64,000 nucleotides of DNA from Usnea hakonensis. Taxonomy: Eukaryota; Ascomycota; Lecanoromycetes; Lecanorales; Parmeliaceae. The DNA lies in the NCBI GenBank assembly GCA_013423325.1, contig BLJB01000051.1, forward strand, positions 124,001 to 188,000, written 5' to 3'. A program made the position numbers and the translations under genes. Shown piece by piece: positions 1 through 11,727 of the stretch. Within the stretch, counting starts at the first letter, position 1. Every line of letters begins with the position of its first letter. Below the pieces are notes generated by a model that saw nothing but the letters and a program-made list of their open reading frames with translations, made no database searches and was not told the DNA's origin.

Positions 1-295
1 GACCATCCTGGAGCCTTTCAGGGAAGGAATGACGTGGTGCACTCCATATGGCTACATTACAGATTTAAGGGGAGGGTTCTGAGAGCATAGCGCGGCATTA
101 TGTATTGCCAGAGAATGGGGGACACGCTAGCAGCTCGGACTGTGCCAATGATCATAAGGACGAGGAGCCCTAGTCCGTGCGGAGACGCGATCAAGCGGAC
201 ACACTCTCGACTGCGGCCATTGGCGCGAAGTCAGAGGTCTGTCCACTGAAAGGGTGAGCATTAAAAAAGGGTATCAACTTGAGTAGCACTACATC
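1..295. other. Intergenic, 3' flank of UTP23
   Basis: No coding frame or RNA gene was recognised here. It lies beyond the stop codon of UTP23 and probably holds its 3' untranslated region. Confidence 0.5.
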
Positions 296-1371
296 TTAAT
301 CGCTGCCTTCATTGCCACTGTTGATCGCGACAGATAGCGCTTCAAGCTGCTTGGATTTGTGCTTCCTCTTCCTCTTTCGCTTTGCGTCGCGACCTTGCAT
401 CTCATCAAGAGGTCCGTCTCGAATTTCAACGTCGAATAGTGTGGTCTCTGCACGTCTCTCCCGAGCGTTTGGGTCGCCTAGAGCTTCATCCGATCCACCT
501 GGCGTCCTCGTCTTCTCTTTCTGGTCGTCGACCGTCGTCTTCTTTGGTTTCTTTACACTCAGCGGATTTGGGCCCTTAGGTCCTTTCACCTTCTTTTTCT
601 TTCCGGCCCTCTCATCATTTTCCGTGACTTGTTCCGCTTCCTTCCCCTCTGCTGCAGTTGCATTACCACTGTCTTCATCCCTCTTCCGCTTTCCCAAAAG
701 CGCTGTACCCCTTGTCTTCAGCCCGCTTCTAAACTTCTCTCTTTCCATACCTTCTCTGGCATTCACGCTGCCTACAGCCATAGGCTCCATTACCATTACA
801 CTTCTTTTCACAAAGACTAGCGGCACCCCTTTGATTCCCCGGCAACACTTTCTTACGTCTTCGTCCTGGCTTGCAATGACATAACGGTTCTTATTTGTCC
901 CTGATTTCTTGGGATCAATGACGTCGTTGAAGCATTCGAGGGTTGAGAGAGGCTCGTCAAGGACGTGGTGATTGCAGCGACGTCTTTCCATTGACTTGGC
1001 TGTGAGAATAAGAGCGTCTTTCGTTGATTGAGGGAGGTTTTTCAAAAGATATAAGTGTCTCATAGAGCACTGCGAAATCACTATCGCAGGATGCACTGGT
1101 AAGCTCAGATTTATGTATGTAGAGATTGTAGACTGTACTTGGTTTCACTTTGCTGCCGAGAGTACGCTCCAATCCACCTACAAGGTCCATCTTGAACTTT
1201 TCAGTGTCTTCGATGATTTGCGCATCGACTATCAGGTGCGGTGTCAGCTGCAGAACAGCAAGGGAGAAGGCTGACGAACAGACCAAGGACTTGGTATGGG
1301 CTCCGAAAACCAAAAGTCATCTCAAACTGAGCCATAAGCTTTCTGTACTGTTTACTACGCTTGCCCTTCAT
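296..1371 (-). CDS. UTP23: rRNA-processing protein UTP23 (SSU processome PIN-like factor)
   Basis: Nucleolar component of the small-subunit processome, needed for early 18S pre-rRNA cleavage and snoRNA release; family members have a PIN-like fold. Three exons: complement of 1284-1371, 1139-1228 and 296-1095, with introns of 55 bp and 43 bp, giving 325 aa. The N-terminus MKGKRSKQYRKLM followed by TFGFRSPYQVLVDA is the family signature, and the second junction restores the KVKPM...QCSMRHLY block. The C-terminal half is lysine/arginine-rich and low in complexity, as expected of a nucleolar tail. The second intron is very short for a fungus, and the codon after KVKP is assembled across it. The start is the ATG beginning the conserved MKGKRSK block; upstream in-frame sequence is not conserved in character. 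It diverges from RRN3. Confidence 0.93.
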
Positions 1372-1622
1372 TGTAACAGATACTAGGATGATCAAACCGA
1401 GGTCTTTCGAGTAATTCACCCAAGGACCTTGGTGGTGTACTGTCATTGTGCAGGTATAGATTTCTTCTCGCAGAACGACGCTAGCAGCTCCCAGCCCTAC
1501 AGTCGCGTGCTTTCGCTTGTCTCCCAAACTTTTCTTCCCCCACACAGAAGATTTATATTTTCGCCACATTCAATATCAATAGCGGTTTTTTCTTTTTCTT
1601 GAATTTGCTATGTATCTTACAG
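1372..1622. promoter_or_regulatory. Shared divergent promoter UTP23/RRN3
   Basis: The 251 bp between the two start codons must hold both promoters. A pyrimidine-rich stretch precedes RRN3, and a TTACAG directly before its ATG could be the end of a 5'UTR intron. No clear PAC or RRPE box (yeast ribosome-biogenesis elements) was seen. Confidence 0.6.
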
Positions 1623-3661
1623 ATGACAATGTCCACACTCCAGCGCCCTCTGGGCCCTATTGCTGCTGCAGCCCCAAAACCACTCCTCCGCCGCTCTACA
1701 CTGGTCCGCAAGCGAGACGATGACGATGAAGCACCTCCATCTAGCCCCGGGAAAAAGCCCAAAGTCACGTTTGATTCCGATGTCGAGGTGAGAGTGGTGA
1801 GTGACTTGGAAAAAGCGCCCCATATCATCCAGGAAGAAGTGCGCCGCGCCTTTGCAAAAAGGGCATTAGGTGACGACTCAGGCTACGATAAATTGAGAAA
1901 TGTCTACTCCAGAAACAAAGGCGATGGAGAGGAGTTCAGCCCTGCTACGATTAAGAATTATACAATCTCACTGCTAGCAAATGTGTCGGCACTGAACAAA
2001 TCGAATTCTGACCTGGTTCATACTGTCTTGAGTAGCGATTGGCTGGGACGATCAGAAGACTATGTAATTGTGTTTGTGCGGCTACTAGCAACTATTGTTT
2101 CGGCGCAGGGAGTATTCTTGGAAGACGTGGTGCGAATGCTGGTGAACAGTTTGACAGCTGGTGAGTGCCGTTCTCTCCAAACGCTGGAGACTTTACTGAA
2201 TGTCTACCAGCACCTCCACCACCTATTCAAATAGGAGACATACCTGTGGTTACTCGCTTGACAATATACGCGCGAGCACACAGAGCTTTGCGATACCTCC
2301 TAGAGCTAATACCTTCAGCCGGCCGTATACTTTCCTCCGCAATGACTACTGCATTCCCTCATCAAACAGACTCCAGGCGCTCTCATGTCATTTATATACA
2401 AAATTTACTCAAGCTCGTTGAGTATTCTCCGCAGCTACGGGGCGAGGTTCTAGCGCTCATCACAGAACGCCTAGTCAAACTAGATGTTCAGGTACAGGTC
2501 GACCTTGAAGACTTAGCGGAGGATGTGGGTGAAGGATTGGTCGATCAGATTCCTCCAGCACGACCGGATCTCATGGATGACATAGAAGAGTTCGACATCA
2601 GCGATGACGAGGAAGACTCGGACGAGGATGAAGGTGAAGAGGACGAAGAAGCGCAAAGAGCGAAAGAAATCACCAAGAATGTAGAGAAGATGGATGCGAT
2701 TTTGGACATCCTGTTCTCGCATTACGAACAGAGCTTTACTAATCCTGCTGTCGAGGAGCAAGTTGGATCCCTCAACATTCTTCTCTCTCAATTCATCACC
2801 ACCATTCTACCTACACACAGATCTCGCCATACACAGTTCCTTCTCTTTCACTTCGCACAGCAATCTCCCGAGTACATTGACACTTTCGTTGGGACTTGCG
2901 TACAGATTACCTTCGACAAAGGCCAACCTGCTACTGTACGCCAAGCATCAGCGGCCTACCTCGCAAGCTTTGTTGCCAGAGGCATGCACGTGCCATCTAG
3001 TATTGTGCGAGATGTCTTCAATTACATTGGTGGTGAGCTTGCGAGACTCCGTCGAGAACATGAACCCAGTTGCCGCGGCCCGGACATGAGACGATATTCA
3101 TCATTCTATGTTCTCGTGCAAGCTCTACTGTACATTTTCTGCTTTCGATGGCGTGACCTCGAATCTGCTCCAGACGACGATTATGAAGACGAAGACCTAA
3201 ATGCCCCTTATGCGCAAGAGCATCAATGGAAACCTGGCGTCAAAGAAGCTCTCTCTCAAAATGTTTTCTCAAAACTCAATCCGCTCAAAGTCTGTTCGAC
3301 GGCAATCGTAACCGAGTTCGCCCGAATAGCACACCATCTCAGAATTGTCTATGTCTATCATCTACTCGAAACCAACAAACGAGTTCGTGTTCTGCAATCA
3401 GCTGGGACTGGATACGGTCAACCAAACCGGGAGACAGCGCTTTCCGCTAAGAGAGACGAAAGCTACCAGCATCTGGACGCGTACTTCCCTTTTGATCCTT
3501 ACCATTTGCCAAAGAGCAAGCGGTGGATGGAAGGCGACTACAGAGAATGGAGCGGCATCCCGGGTTTGGATGACGAACAGGCTTCAGAGAGTGATAGCGA
3601 TGATGAGGACGGGGCAGAGAGTGAGGTAGAAGAGGGGACTGAGACTGACGAGACTGGCTGA
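1623..3661 (+). CDS. RRN3: RNA polymerase I transcription initiation factor RRN3 (TIF-IA)
   Basis: Rrn3 binds RNA polymerase I and recruits it to the rDNA promoter; its phosphorylation couples rRNA synthesis to growth. Two exons, 1623-2160 and 2211-3661, separated by a 50-bp GT..AG intron, give 662 aa. The join reads NSLTA-APPPPIQIGD. Family blocks include the helical core with LVKLDVQVQVDLEDL, followed by the characteristic acidic stretch of Asp/Glu (about residues 310-335), VGTCVQI and SFVARGMHVP, and a C-terminal FDPYHLPKSKRWMEG block. The tail is again acidic. A TTG-initiated extension starting at 1599 was ignored in favour of the first ATG. Length and domain order match fungal Rrn3. Confidence 0.94.
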
Positions 3662-4230
3662 TCTTTCTAATTCTGATGGGGAACATGCACGATCGTTGGA
3701 ATATCGCAACATGGCATAGCGTGCGTGCACAAGGCGCAACATTATATCGCTTTCTATTTTGTGTGGATCTATGTAAGGCACAAAAGTTGGGGGGCTGATG
3801 AGTGGCTATTTATACTTGCGCGCTAGTCCCCGTACATAGCGCAGAATCCAGAAGTCTGATTATTCTATATCTTACGTGGCCATGAGGTCTCCTGCGAACG
3901 TTGGCACCTTTCCGGTTGGCTTCTGAGGCATACACAGGCATGCGTGCAAAATGACGGAAAGGAAAAAAGAAAAGAGAAGTGGAGATTCGATTGCTCTATG
4001 ATTACTGATGTTTAGTAATACAGCTCTCAATGTGCTTTTGTCGTGCCCGGCTTCAAAACAATCGCAGCATGCGGACAGAGAATCAAGCTATTAAAGTTCA
4101 TTCGAGAGCCAGTAATTTCTGTTCATTGTGTCTATCGAGCCACTATTTCCCTGGAACAGGGTATGGGCAACATGCTCCTCTCGAAAGCTATATAACGGTG
4201 ATTCTCACCGCTTCCTCCCCATCCGCTCAT
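3662..4230. other. Convergent intergenic region
   Basis: 3' flanks of RRN3 and the DUF1993 gene. Contains a purine-rich run near 3955-3980 and no supported gene. Confidence 0.5.
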
Positions 4231-4878
4231 TTATTTCGCGGCGCCAAGGTAGTCCCGTTTACCTATAGGCACCCCCTTGTGCCTGAGAATGTTATAAGCC
4301 GTCGTGACGTGGAAGTAAAAATTCGGCAACGCGAACTCCAAGAGGTAGTTCGTCGCCGTCCATTTCCACTCGGTGTCTTTGGTCTTGATCACCACTTCCT
4401 TCTCCTCCTTTCCATCCATGCTGTCCTTGGGCACCGTCTTCAGAAAGTCAATCGTCTTCTGGATGCGTGCGTGTAGCTCTTCGAAGGTGGTTTCGTTGTC
4501 GGGCATAACGACTCCTTCGACTCCGGCGACGCGGACGACGGCGCCTTTGCATGTGTCGCTGACTCTCTGTATTTGATATGGTAGGGCGGCCATGTCTTCG
4601 ATTAGGCGCGTCTCAAGCAGCTGGGCGTGTGGTAACTTCCTGGTGGAGTGGTGGAGTCAGCCATTTTACGAGTACTGGAGTCTCGGAGAATGTATCTGAA
4701 GTACGAAGGTTGGGAGCTGTGTCTCCAAACTCCCGAGCATGTCAAGACGTGGAAGTATGGAGCTGTGGAAGACGTACTGCTCATCGGCGTAGGCTGCTCC
4801 CTTTGACAGGAGGTCAGAGAGGATATTCAAGTGGCGAATGAAGACCGGTATGGTGATCTCATAGAGGGAGACAGGCAT
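4231..4878 (-). CDS. DUF1993 family protein
   Basis: Small fungal/bacterial protein of the DUF1993 family, predicted to fold as a DinB-like helical bundle; its biochemical role is unknown. Two exons, complement of 4778-4878 and 4231-4639, are joined across a 138-bp intron (long for this window), giving 169 aa. The N-terminus SLYEITIPVFIRHL, the block LLETRLIEDMAALPYQIQRV and the C-terminal TATNYLLEFALPNFYFHVTTAYNILRHKG-type sequence identify the family; the last ends in the usual GVPIGKRDYLG. The splice junction was chosen because it yields ADEQKLPHAQLLETRL in frame. Confidence 0.85.
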
Positions 4879-5422
4879 TTTGAGAGCTCAGTAAGGTTTG
4901 AATTGTTGATGAAAAGGGAAGATGAGGTGGGGTACTTTTCTGGAGCTCTCGAGACAGGCAGCTAAGGTACCTTAAGGTAGTTATGCCTTGGCCGCTATGT
5001 TGATTTCAAAGCAGTATTTCAAATCAAGCCGTGCTAGTTGGGACTAGTCGCTCGAGCTGCATGATAAAGTAAGTAGTATTGATACCTTGTTCTGCATACT
5101 AAGAAATGCTCCGAATCCATGTCTTCTAGGAAGACCGCGGACTGCTGTTGCATCCTGAAACGGTAAACAGGTTTGATATTACAGTACGGCCCTCTACCCA
5201 CTGATGTCAGTTGAGAAATATTAATCAATTTACCTACCCCATCGATTCGGCTTTACCCCGGGGGGTCTCGGGGCCCCGAACTCAAAAAATTAGGCAACCC
5301 CCTAGGACAGGTACCCGGGGGATCCGCTTTCCAGTGTAGCGTGGGGGTCAGTCACCCCTAAATGTAAAATGCCAACCAGGAGCATCAATTGAACTGAAAA
5401 TACGATGCCATACATTCGAGCT
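4879..5422. other. Intergenic with a GC-rich patch
   Basis: Promoter of the DUF1993 gene plus 3' flank of the next gene. A patch at 5253-5345 is rich in C and G runs and includes the 10-bp palindrome CGGGGCCCCG at 5269-5278 and a GGGGT/ACCCC hairpin near 5344-5360. It has no ORF; it could be a mobile-element scrap. Confidence 0.4.
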
Positions 5423-6103
5423 TCATTCTTCTGGCAATCGCAACATATATCCAAACTCATACGTTCCCCATCCCCACTTCCCGTCCTTCCCACCAGGCGC
5501 AAATTCTCTTAGATCCACCTCCAACTTGCCCACGTCCTTGAATCCTGCCTTTAGGTATATACTATGGGCAGCCTGTGATGACTGCAGCCAGCTATATATG
5601 CCATGTTCATCAGCTTTGTCCGTAATCCAGCGTACCAACGCAGTGCCAATGCCATGACCTTGCGCAGCGGGGTCGACGACGAGGGTGGTGAAATGGATGT
5701 ATCTCTTGTTGGCCATCCAATCATTTTGGAATCTCACGAAGTTCTCGTTGAGCACTGATCTGAGGGTACGGGTACCATTCCTCTCATCCCTCGTCTCGTT
5801 CTGGACTTCTTCGACCCCCGCAACGGCCTCCTCGCCACCCAAGTCATCGTTCTTGTTAAGGAAACGACAGGATTGCCATCCTAAGATGTTGCCTGTATCT
5901 TTGCTAACAGCCTTGATCACTGCACAGTCGGGGCAGGAAAACTTTTCATTGAGCATTTCCAGCAACTTCTGTTCAGCTTCGTCATTGTTTTTGAACATAA
6001 GCCTTGCTGAGTTGTCGTACGAGAAGGCCGCCATGTGAATGCGTATGAGCAATGGTATATCATCTTTGGAGGCAGGGAGCAAACATATTGCGGGGCGATG
6101 CAT
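5423..6103 (-). CDS. GNAT family N-acetyltransferase (GNAT-1)
   Basis: Single-exon GNAT protein of 226 aa; the family transfers an acetyl group from acetyl-CoA to an amine, but the substrate here is unknown. The strongest evidence is motif A, TTLVVDPAAQGHGIGTALV, with the Q-G-H-G-I-G pyrophosphate-binding loop, followed by SWLQSSQAAHSIYLKAGF (motif B, with the tyrosine usual for proton donation). The C-terminus YEFGYMLRLPEE matches fungal small-molecule GNATs. The ATG at 6103 was taken; the longer TTG-started frame adds only four residues. This is the first and apparently most intact of five GNAT loci between 5 and 21 kb. Confidence 0.88.
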   Translation of the reverse strand: MHRPAICLLPASKDDIPLLIRIHMAAFSYDNSARLMFKNNDEAEQKLLEMLNEKFSCPDCAVIKAVSKDTGNILGWQSCRFLNKNDDLGGEEAVAGVEEVQNETRDERNGTRTLRSVLNENFVRFQNDWMANKRYIHFTTLVVDPAAQGHGIGTALVRWITDKADEHGIYSWLQSSQAAHSIYLKAGFKDVGKLEVDLREFAPGGKDGKWGWGTYEFGYMLRLPEE

Positions 6104-9100
6104 GGTGAGACCCAAAGTGGAGAAAATGACAGCCCTTTCAAACTAAGGTATGCTGATGCCAATTGATGCTAGGATCAGGAATTCGGGCTTGATTGTTGAG
6201 AGCGCAATGATTGCGAAATGGGTGGTAATATTGTTTTCGAGATGAAGGACTACTGCTGGTTTGTGATACCCACATCGATGTACATAAGCACGTGAAGTGG
6301 GGTTCCCATGGTGCCAGCCCTTTCCCGCTTCATAAGCGGTTGCCTGCAGCAAAAGAAGATACGACTCCTACTAATCTATCTGAGCATCTGCCCTTGCTAG
6401 ATAAAAAGGTATGACTATTCTCTTGAAAAAGGGTAGGGTCATTCTACTCTTCCTTTATCACCATTGATAGCCGCAGAGGCTCCTCGACGGAATATCGTTG
6501 GAAATGTTCAATCATGCCATCGATTGTCGTCAGTCACGACCAAACTTGATATCCGTCTGTCACTCGAGCTAGGTCTCAAATTCTGTTCTTGTGGCTCGGT
6601 TTGACATTAGTCTCTTGTGACGCGAGGAAAACTCACCAGCCAATGAAGCTGGTGGACGAACGCTAAAATGACTACTTCTGGACTGGTAGTAGGGTGCTGT
6701 ATAACAAAAAAACCGTTTGAGCAACCGACAGCGCGCCTATTTGGATTGTGGGCGAAGCTAGACAAGCTTTGGAGAATGCTACGCCATGCGTTATCACTCT
6801 CCGAGGAATATTTTTAGCCTGAACCTCTCGTCAAGAGTACAGTTTCTAGTGATGAGACCCGGGATGTCTGTGACGCGAATCAATCACTAACGATTTATAT
6901 GGTAGCTTCTGCACCCGGAAATGTACTCAGGAAGGGAAAATCTCCCGCAAAAGCCGTCTTGTTTGAAAGAGCTTAATGGGCAGCGACGATGCAGCCACAA
7001 AGAAAGCAAGCCAAAACTGAGATCAATTTTCACTGCTCTCGACTGACATTATCCGTGCCAACGCTCGAGGCGTTCGCAATTCTTTGATAGTGCTCCTTGT
7101 CGTGGGAAAAGTTTAACTTGCCACGCTTCTATATCGCCGAATACTTGGTACTGTTTAAAATCTGACAGAATTCTGGAGACTTTTTGAATTCTCTGGTTCT
7201 GACTCTCAGACCCTTTCACAAGTAGTATGGGCCTTGCGACTTCTGAACGGTGTCCATTCGGACCGTTGCCCAATATTTCACTTGTCCTTGTTGCAGGTTT
7301 TGTCTTCGTTAATAAGTCGGACATGCCGTTCATATCGGAGAAAAGATTGCTAAAGTACTATTGCCAGGTCACTTCCGTTCTGTTTTATTGGGACAAGGCC
7401 GTCCCTCTCCATCTGAAATTTGGATCGTCTGACAATCGAAATTAAGGATCGAAGCCGGAATTTTCATGGATGTTTCGGTTTTTTCAATACATAACATCAA
7501 CCACCACCCAAATCGCCGACATCTAGCGCTTAGCTGGTAAAAGCACTTGACGATCTGCGAAGCTGATCACCTTGGTAAGCTGCCAACGCGTAGGCCGTTG
7601 ATCGGCCACGATGTTTCACTCGAAACCACAATCCACCAATCATCGTGTGTGTTCTCCGGTCCTTGTGCTTACGTTAATTTGAATTAATTTCCTATATTCT
7701 TTCAGCCACATGATTGAGCGGTCTATTTGCGTCTATCTCTAAAACCCGGAAAGTGAGCGACATGTGCTGGAAATGGTAGGTGGCCAGTCCATTTGTCCGC
7801 AATCTACTGCGAAAACAGCAGGGTTGCTGTTGTAGATGGATTAACACCGAGTTTGAAAGCAATTGTCTACAATCAAGGCTGTTTTGCCATACACCTTCTC
7901 TGGATCACCCGGAAAATTGGTGTACGTGCCTGATACTGCATTGTCCTGTCTTGGACCAAAGTTAACACATGTTTGCAGATCTAGCAAGATGTCGAATTCC
8001 AGCCGAGACCCAGCCGACTAGACCTTTTACGAACTTGCAGTCTCGTTGTTAAGGCCGTTACGGCCCAATGTCCGAGCGTGAGAAGGCGACTCGATCAGGC
8101 CCCATGCATGACTAGAGGGCGGCAGGAAGAATAAGGTTATGGGCAAGTTGAAGGAATAGATGACTAGTAAAGAGGTACTGGTACCCACTCGGAGCTCACG
8201 ACTGAGAATAGATCAAGCGAATGTACCAGTGACAGAACTCACAATGATATCAAGGAGAGCATTGGCTCTTACCCCACTTTGGATCAGCTGATCATAGCCT
8301 TTCCGATGCTGCATGTTGCGATATTGCACATTAGCCTATGCCTTATGATGAGCAGGTAAAGCTAGGTACTTTACCGACATCTTCCTGTCCCTGCAATAAG
8401 AATTCAGAAGATCGATCCCTTTTTTTCCCCCCATCATAATGATTCGTGCAATTTGGGCTTACAGTCTTATTCATGTTTCATGGCTACATTCGATGCCGTG
8501 CACTCAATTATTTCTTTGTTTTTGCGCACTTACCTAGGTTTTCAAAGTCGAACTTGAGTATGAAAGTTGATTGGATCGGGGTCATTACTTTCCATTATTG
8601 ATTATGGGATTTCATAACACTTCACAGAGCCGATACTAAGTGATCCCCACGTTCAAAGCCGAAGGAGCAAGGTATCAGCCGAGCCACATTTGTGCAAGCG
8701 CTCGGGTACGTGCCTTTATTTTGCATCTTACCTTACCATACTATGCATATCATCTGCATGCCATGCCGCTAGAGTAGTGTTTGGACCTCTACTCAGCCAT
8801 CATTCTATTGGGGAAATACAAACACCCAACACCCAAGTCTTCGCTCCTCGCCAAAAAAGACCGAAGCATATCATAATCGCACCCTGCGCCATCGAGAACC
8901 CTGCCAAGCATTTGGGACTGTTTTGCTGCGAAAATCCCCGAGCCGGAGTATAGGACTCCCCTTTTTCAGCCGTGCAGGACGTAGCTCTTGGCCGAACGAA
9001 TCATCAGCCATATAAGGCACTGGCGCCCGTCCTCGACCTTCCTACATTGGTCAAGCTCTTGCTGCAGCATGGGCGTCGGTACGCTTGCTCATGGCCGTAG

Positions 9101-9479
9101 GCCATGAACAAGACACGAGTACCTGTAGGTGGAAAACCAATTATGATGCATTTAGACGCGGCCTGGTCTCGTCATTTGACCTAGAACCGCAAACGACGAG
9201 ACATCGATGCAGCTGTTCGCATATTGTCTATTGACTTCTACAATCACTTAGGGATCTGACCGTGTACCGTGACCTACGCACTCTAGAACGTACGCAGAAA
9301 TAGGATGGCACTGACGGAGTTCTTCTACTTCATTCTTCATTCTCTCAGCAAATTAAGAGAAGAGTAGTACCGACCAAAAATCTCCACCATTTTCTTCCTC
9401 GTCCCACAGCCCCAAAGCTCTATCACTCTACTGTCCTCTACTTGCACTCCCTACATTATCCACGCAATCATCTAACACA
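6104..9479. other. 3.4-kb region without a recognised gene
   Basis: Both strands contain only short frames with no recognisable domain. Nothing indicates tRNA, rRNA or a complete transposon. A perfect 8-bp-stem hairpin (TCATGGCC, GTA loop) lies at 9089-9107. The last part must hold the promoter of the rhodopsin-domain gene. The size of the gap is unusual for this window and suggests decayed accessory DNA. Confidence 0.5.
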
Positions 9480-10871
9480 ATGGGAGATGGTCAGGCTATT
9501 AACGGCCAAGCAAGGACCATTATCGCTGTCAGTGCCGTTCTATCAGCTTTAGCTATCCTAGCGGTCGCCCTTCGCTTTCGTGTTAAAGCATACAAAGACT
9601 CAAAGGTTTACAAGGATGACTGGATGGTTCTTAGTGGTTTGGTAAGATTGTTCTGCCCTAGGCAGCTTGCGAGGCTTTCTGTGCCCCTTATCCCGCTTCG
9701 CTCACGGAACAACAGGCCCTCACACTTGGCGTTACTATCAACAATATCGTCGGAGTCGCGATCGGTGGCATTGGCGAGCAGGAACTATGGACCAATGCCT
9801 ATACTAGCGACAGTATTCCATTATTTCCCACGCCCAAAGAATTGCTACCTGATGGCAAGGTTATGTTTGTGATGCAAATCATGCATACATGTGCAATGCC
9901 AGTCATTAAGGCTTCCGTCCTCGCTTTCTACTGGCGTATCTTCGTCACTCCGGCGAATTCAACTCGCACCTTCAGAATTTCAATCTGGGTGATCGCAACA
10001 TACGTGACCCTTTGGTGGATTGCAATTTTTTTTGCGACACTATTCCAGTGCAATCCAATCTCAGACAACTGGGGCACCAACCCTTTGGAAATACCAGGAT
10101 GTCCGGGAAATATCGGCGTGATGTACCAGACTGCTGCTTTCACCAATACTATCAGCGATTTGGCAATCCTTTGCCTTCCCTTTTCTCCTGTGAGGAAGCT
10201 CCAGCTTCCCATTGGAAAGAAAATTGGAGTACTCTGCATCTTTATGACTGGCGCAGTGTAAGCAAACAATATTACCGTCGATAAGAGCATGGAGAAACTA
10301 ATTGCTGAAATCTAGCGTTGTGGTAGCTGGTATTGGTCGAACCGTGTCCTACTTCAAGCTTCGAGACCTCGCAGACTTCAACTTTTCATGTGAGCAACCA
10401 TTTCATCTTCGAACCCTTTCCGCCTGTCCTCCACATTAGCGCCCTCACTAATTCATAAGCCCAGTCCACTACTACTGGATTATACTCTGGACATCCATGG
10501 AGCCCACCTTCGGAGTCATCGGCGCCTGCCTCCCAACACTACGCTCTCTCTTCAGCGGCCTATCACCCGAGTCTATCATCCGTTCCATCCGCAGTCAATT
10601 CAGTCTTCACTCCCTGCGCTCTCCTAAAGGCTCCCCCAAAGGTTCACACAAGAGTTCCCGTACTCGGTCCCCTCTCTCCGGACCTTCGAGCGAATCGCAT
10701 GAAAGGTTTGCGCACCCAGATGAAGCGCCGGAGGACTCTGGTACCGTCGAGAACCGCATTACAGGTATGGAACTTCAGGATAGGAATCAAACAGAGAATG
10801 CTTGGGATGGCAAGGGGGATCGTATCCACATTAGTCGAGATTTCCACCAGCGCACTGAAGATATGGTGTGA
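9480..10871 (+). CDS. Fungal rhodopsin-domain integral membrane protein (PTH11/SAT20-like)
   Basis: Multi-pass membrane protein of the fungal rhodopsin-domain family (formerly DUF3328-like/PTH11-related annotation), often linked to surface sensing or secondary-metabolite loci; the true function is unknown. Four exons: 9480-9641, 9716-10257, 10316-10389 and 10465-10871, giving 394 aa. Hydrophobic segments are evident at the N-terminus (AVLSALAILAVALRF), after MQIMHTCAMPVIKASVLAFYW, in VIATYVTLWWIAIFFATLFQC, around NTISDLAILCLP, in IGVLCIFMTGAV and in the MEPTFGVIGACLPTLRSL helix. The pattern FQCNPI followed by C in the loop, DLAILCLP and E-x(5)-GACLPTLR is typical. The last ~110 residues form a Ser/Arg-rich cytosolic tail. 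All intron phases agree. Confidence 0.85.
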
Positions 10872-11159
10872 GGGCTCTGATGGGCCCCTCGAAAGGCTTC
10901 GATGGCGTGGGTACGATTCGAGAACAGCAATGGCATTGATGGAAGTCATGCAATTATGAATTACGACGGGGAGAGACAGCATGAAGGTTAATCCAATAGG
11001 CAGGATGGAAGTTAAACCTTCCTCCTTCCTGCTGGCTGCTTCAGGTGGTCATGATGGCGTGTCATTTAGAAATCAAATGGCAATAAAGAATAAACCGTGC
11101 TTCCTCTACCACAACCCTCCCCCACATAATCCACACCCATTCCATAACTCACCTCGGAA
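10872..11159. other. 3' flank of the rhodopsin-domain gene
   Basis: No gene seen. The region runs up to the left arm of the inverted repeat. Confidence 0.4.
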
Positions 11160-11520
11160 AAGGACGTCTCTATCGCCGCTCACCTCTGTCACTGGATGAC
11201 CTAGACCTTGCACTTCTCGGACTGTACACCAATTCCGAGTCAAGAAGGTGGACAAACTTCTATGCTGGACAGAGTGTTATACTGGTCACAGCGTCATGCT
11301 TGGCGAAAGTGTTACGCGGGATAGGGTGTTATGCTGATTAGAGTGTTATACAGATAGAAGCGTTACGCTAGACAAAGTGTCATGCTGGATGAGTGTTATA
11401 GTGGTCAAAGTGTTTGCATGAGCCGAGCAATTGCCACAACAGAGCAGGACCACACAAGGCACCAATCACGAGCAAAAGGCGAAAAAGACCGAAGACCAAC
11501 GGGAATCAGGCAAGCAGGGA
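11160..11520. repeat. Left arm of inverted repeat with 17-bp tandem array
   Basis: Positions 11258-11416 consist of about ten head-to-tail degenerate copies of a 17-bp unit close to AGTGTTATGCTGGACAG. On the reverse strand this array, together with its inner flank (about 11420-11510) and outer flank (about 11226-11257), matches 19670-19945. The outermost 60 bp (11161-11223) match 20848-20911, roughly 85% by eye. No spacers occur, so it is not a CRISPR array. Confidence 0.8.
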
Positions 11521-11727
11521 TATTCTGAAGTTGCCGCAGCTGACCAGCCAGGCAGTGAATTACCCAATTCTATAATGTAGACCACATGAAACAGTGGTCA
11601 GAACCGCAAGCTCACCTGACAGACCGAAACTCGCATCTATACGCCAGCCATCGTAATGATAGTCCCCGCGTCTACGCCAGGTGAACTTCTCAGCGCTTGC
11701 TGATTGGCCATCGAATCACCGAGACGT

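Noticed and set aside
312..884. 190-codon plus-strand frame
   Set aside because: It is the antisense of the low-complexity UTP23 tail; its Ser/Phe-rich composition is explained by that.
11258..11416. CRISPR-like array
   Set aside because: Units are contiguous 17-mers without spacers and diverge from each other; the organism is eukaryotic.
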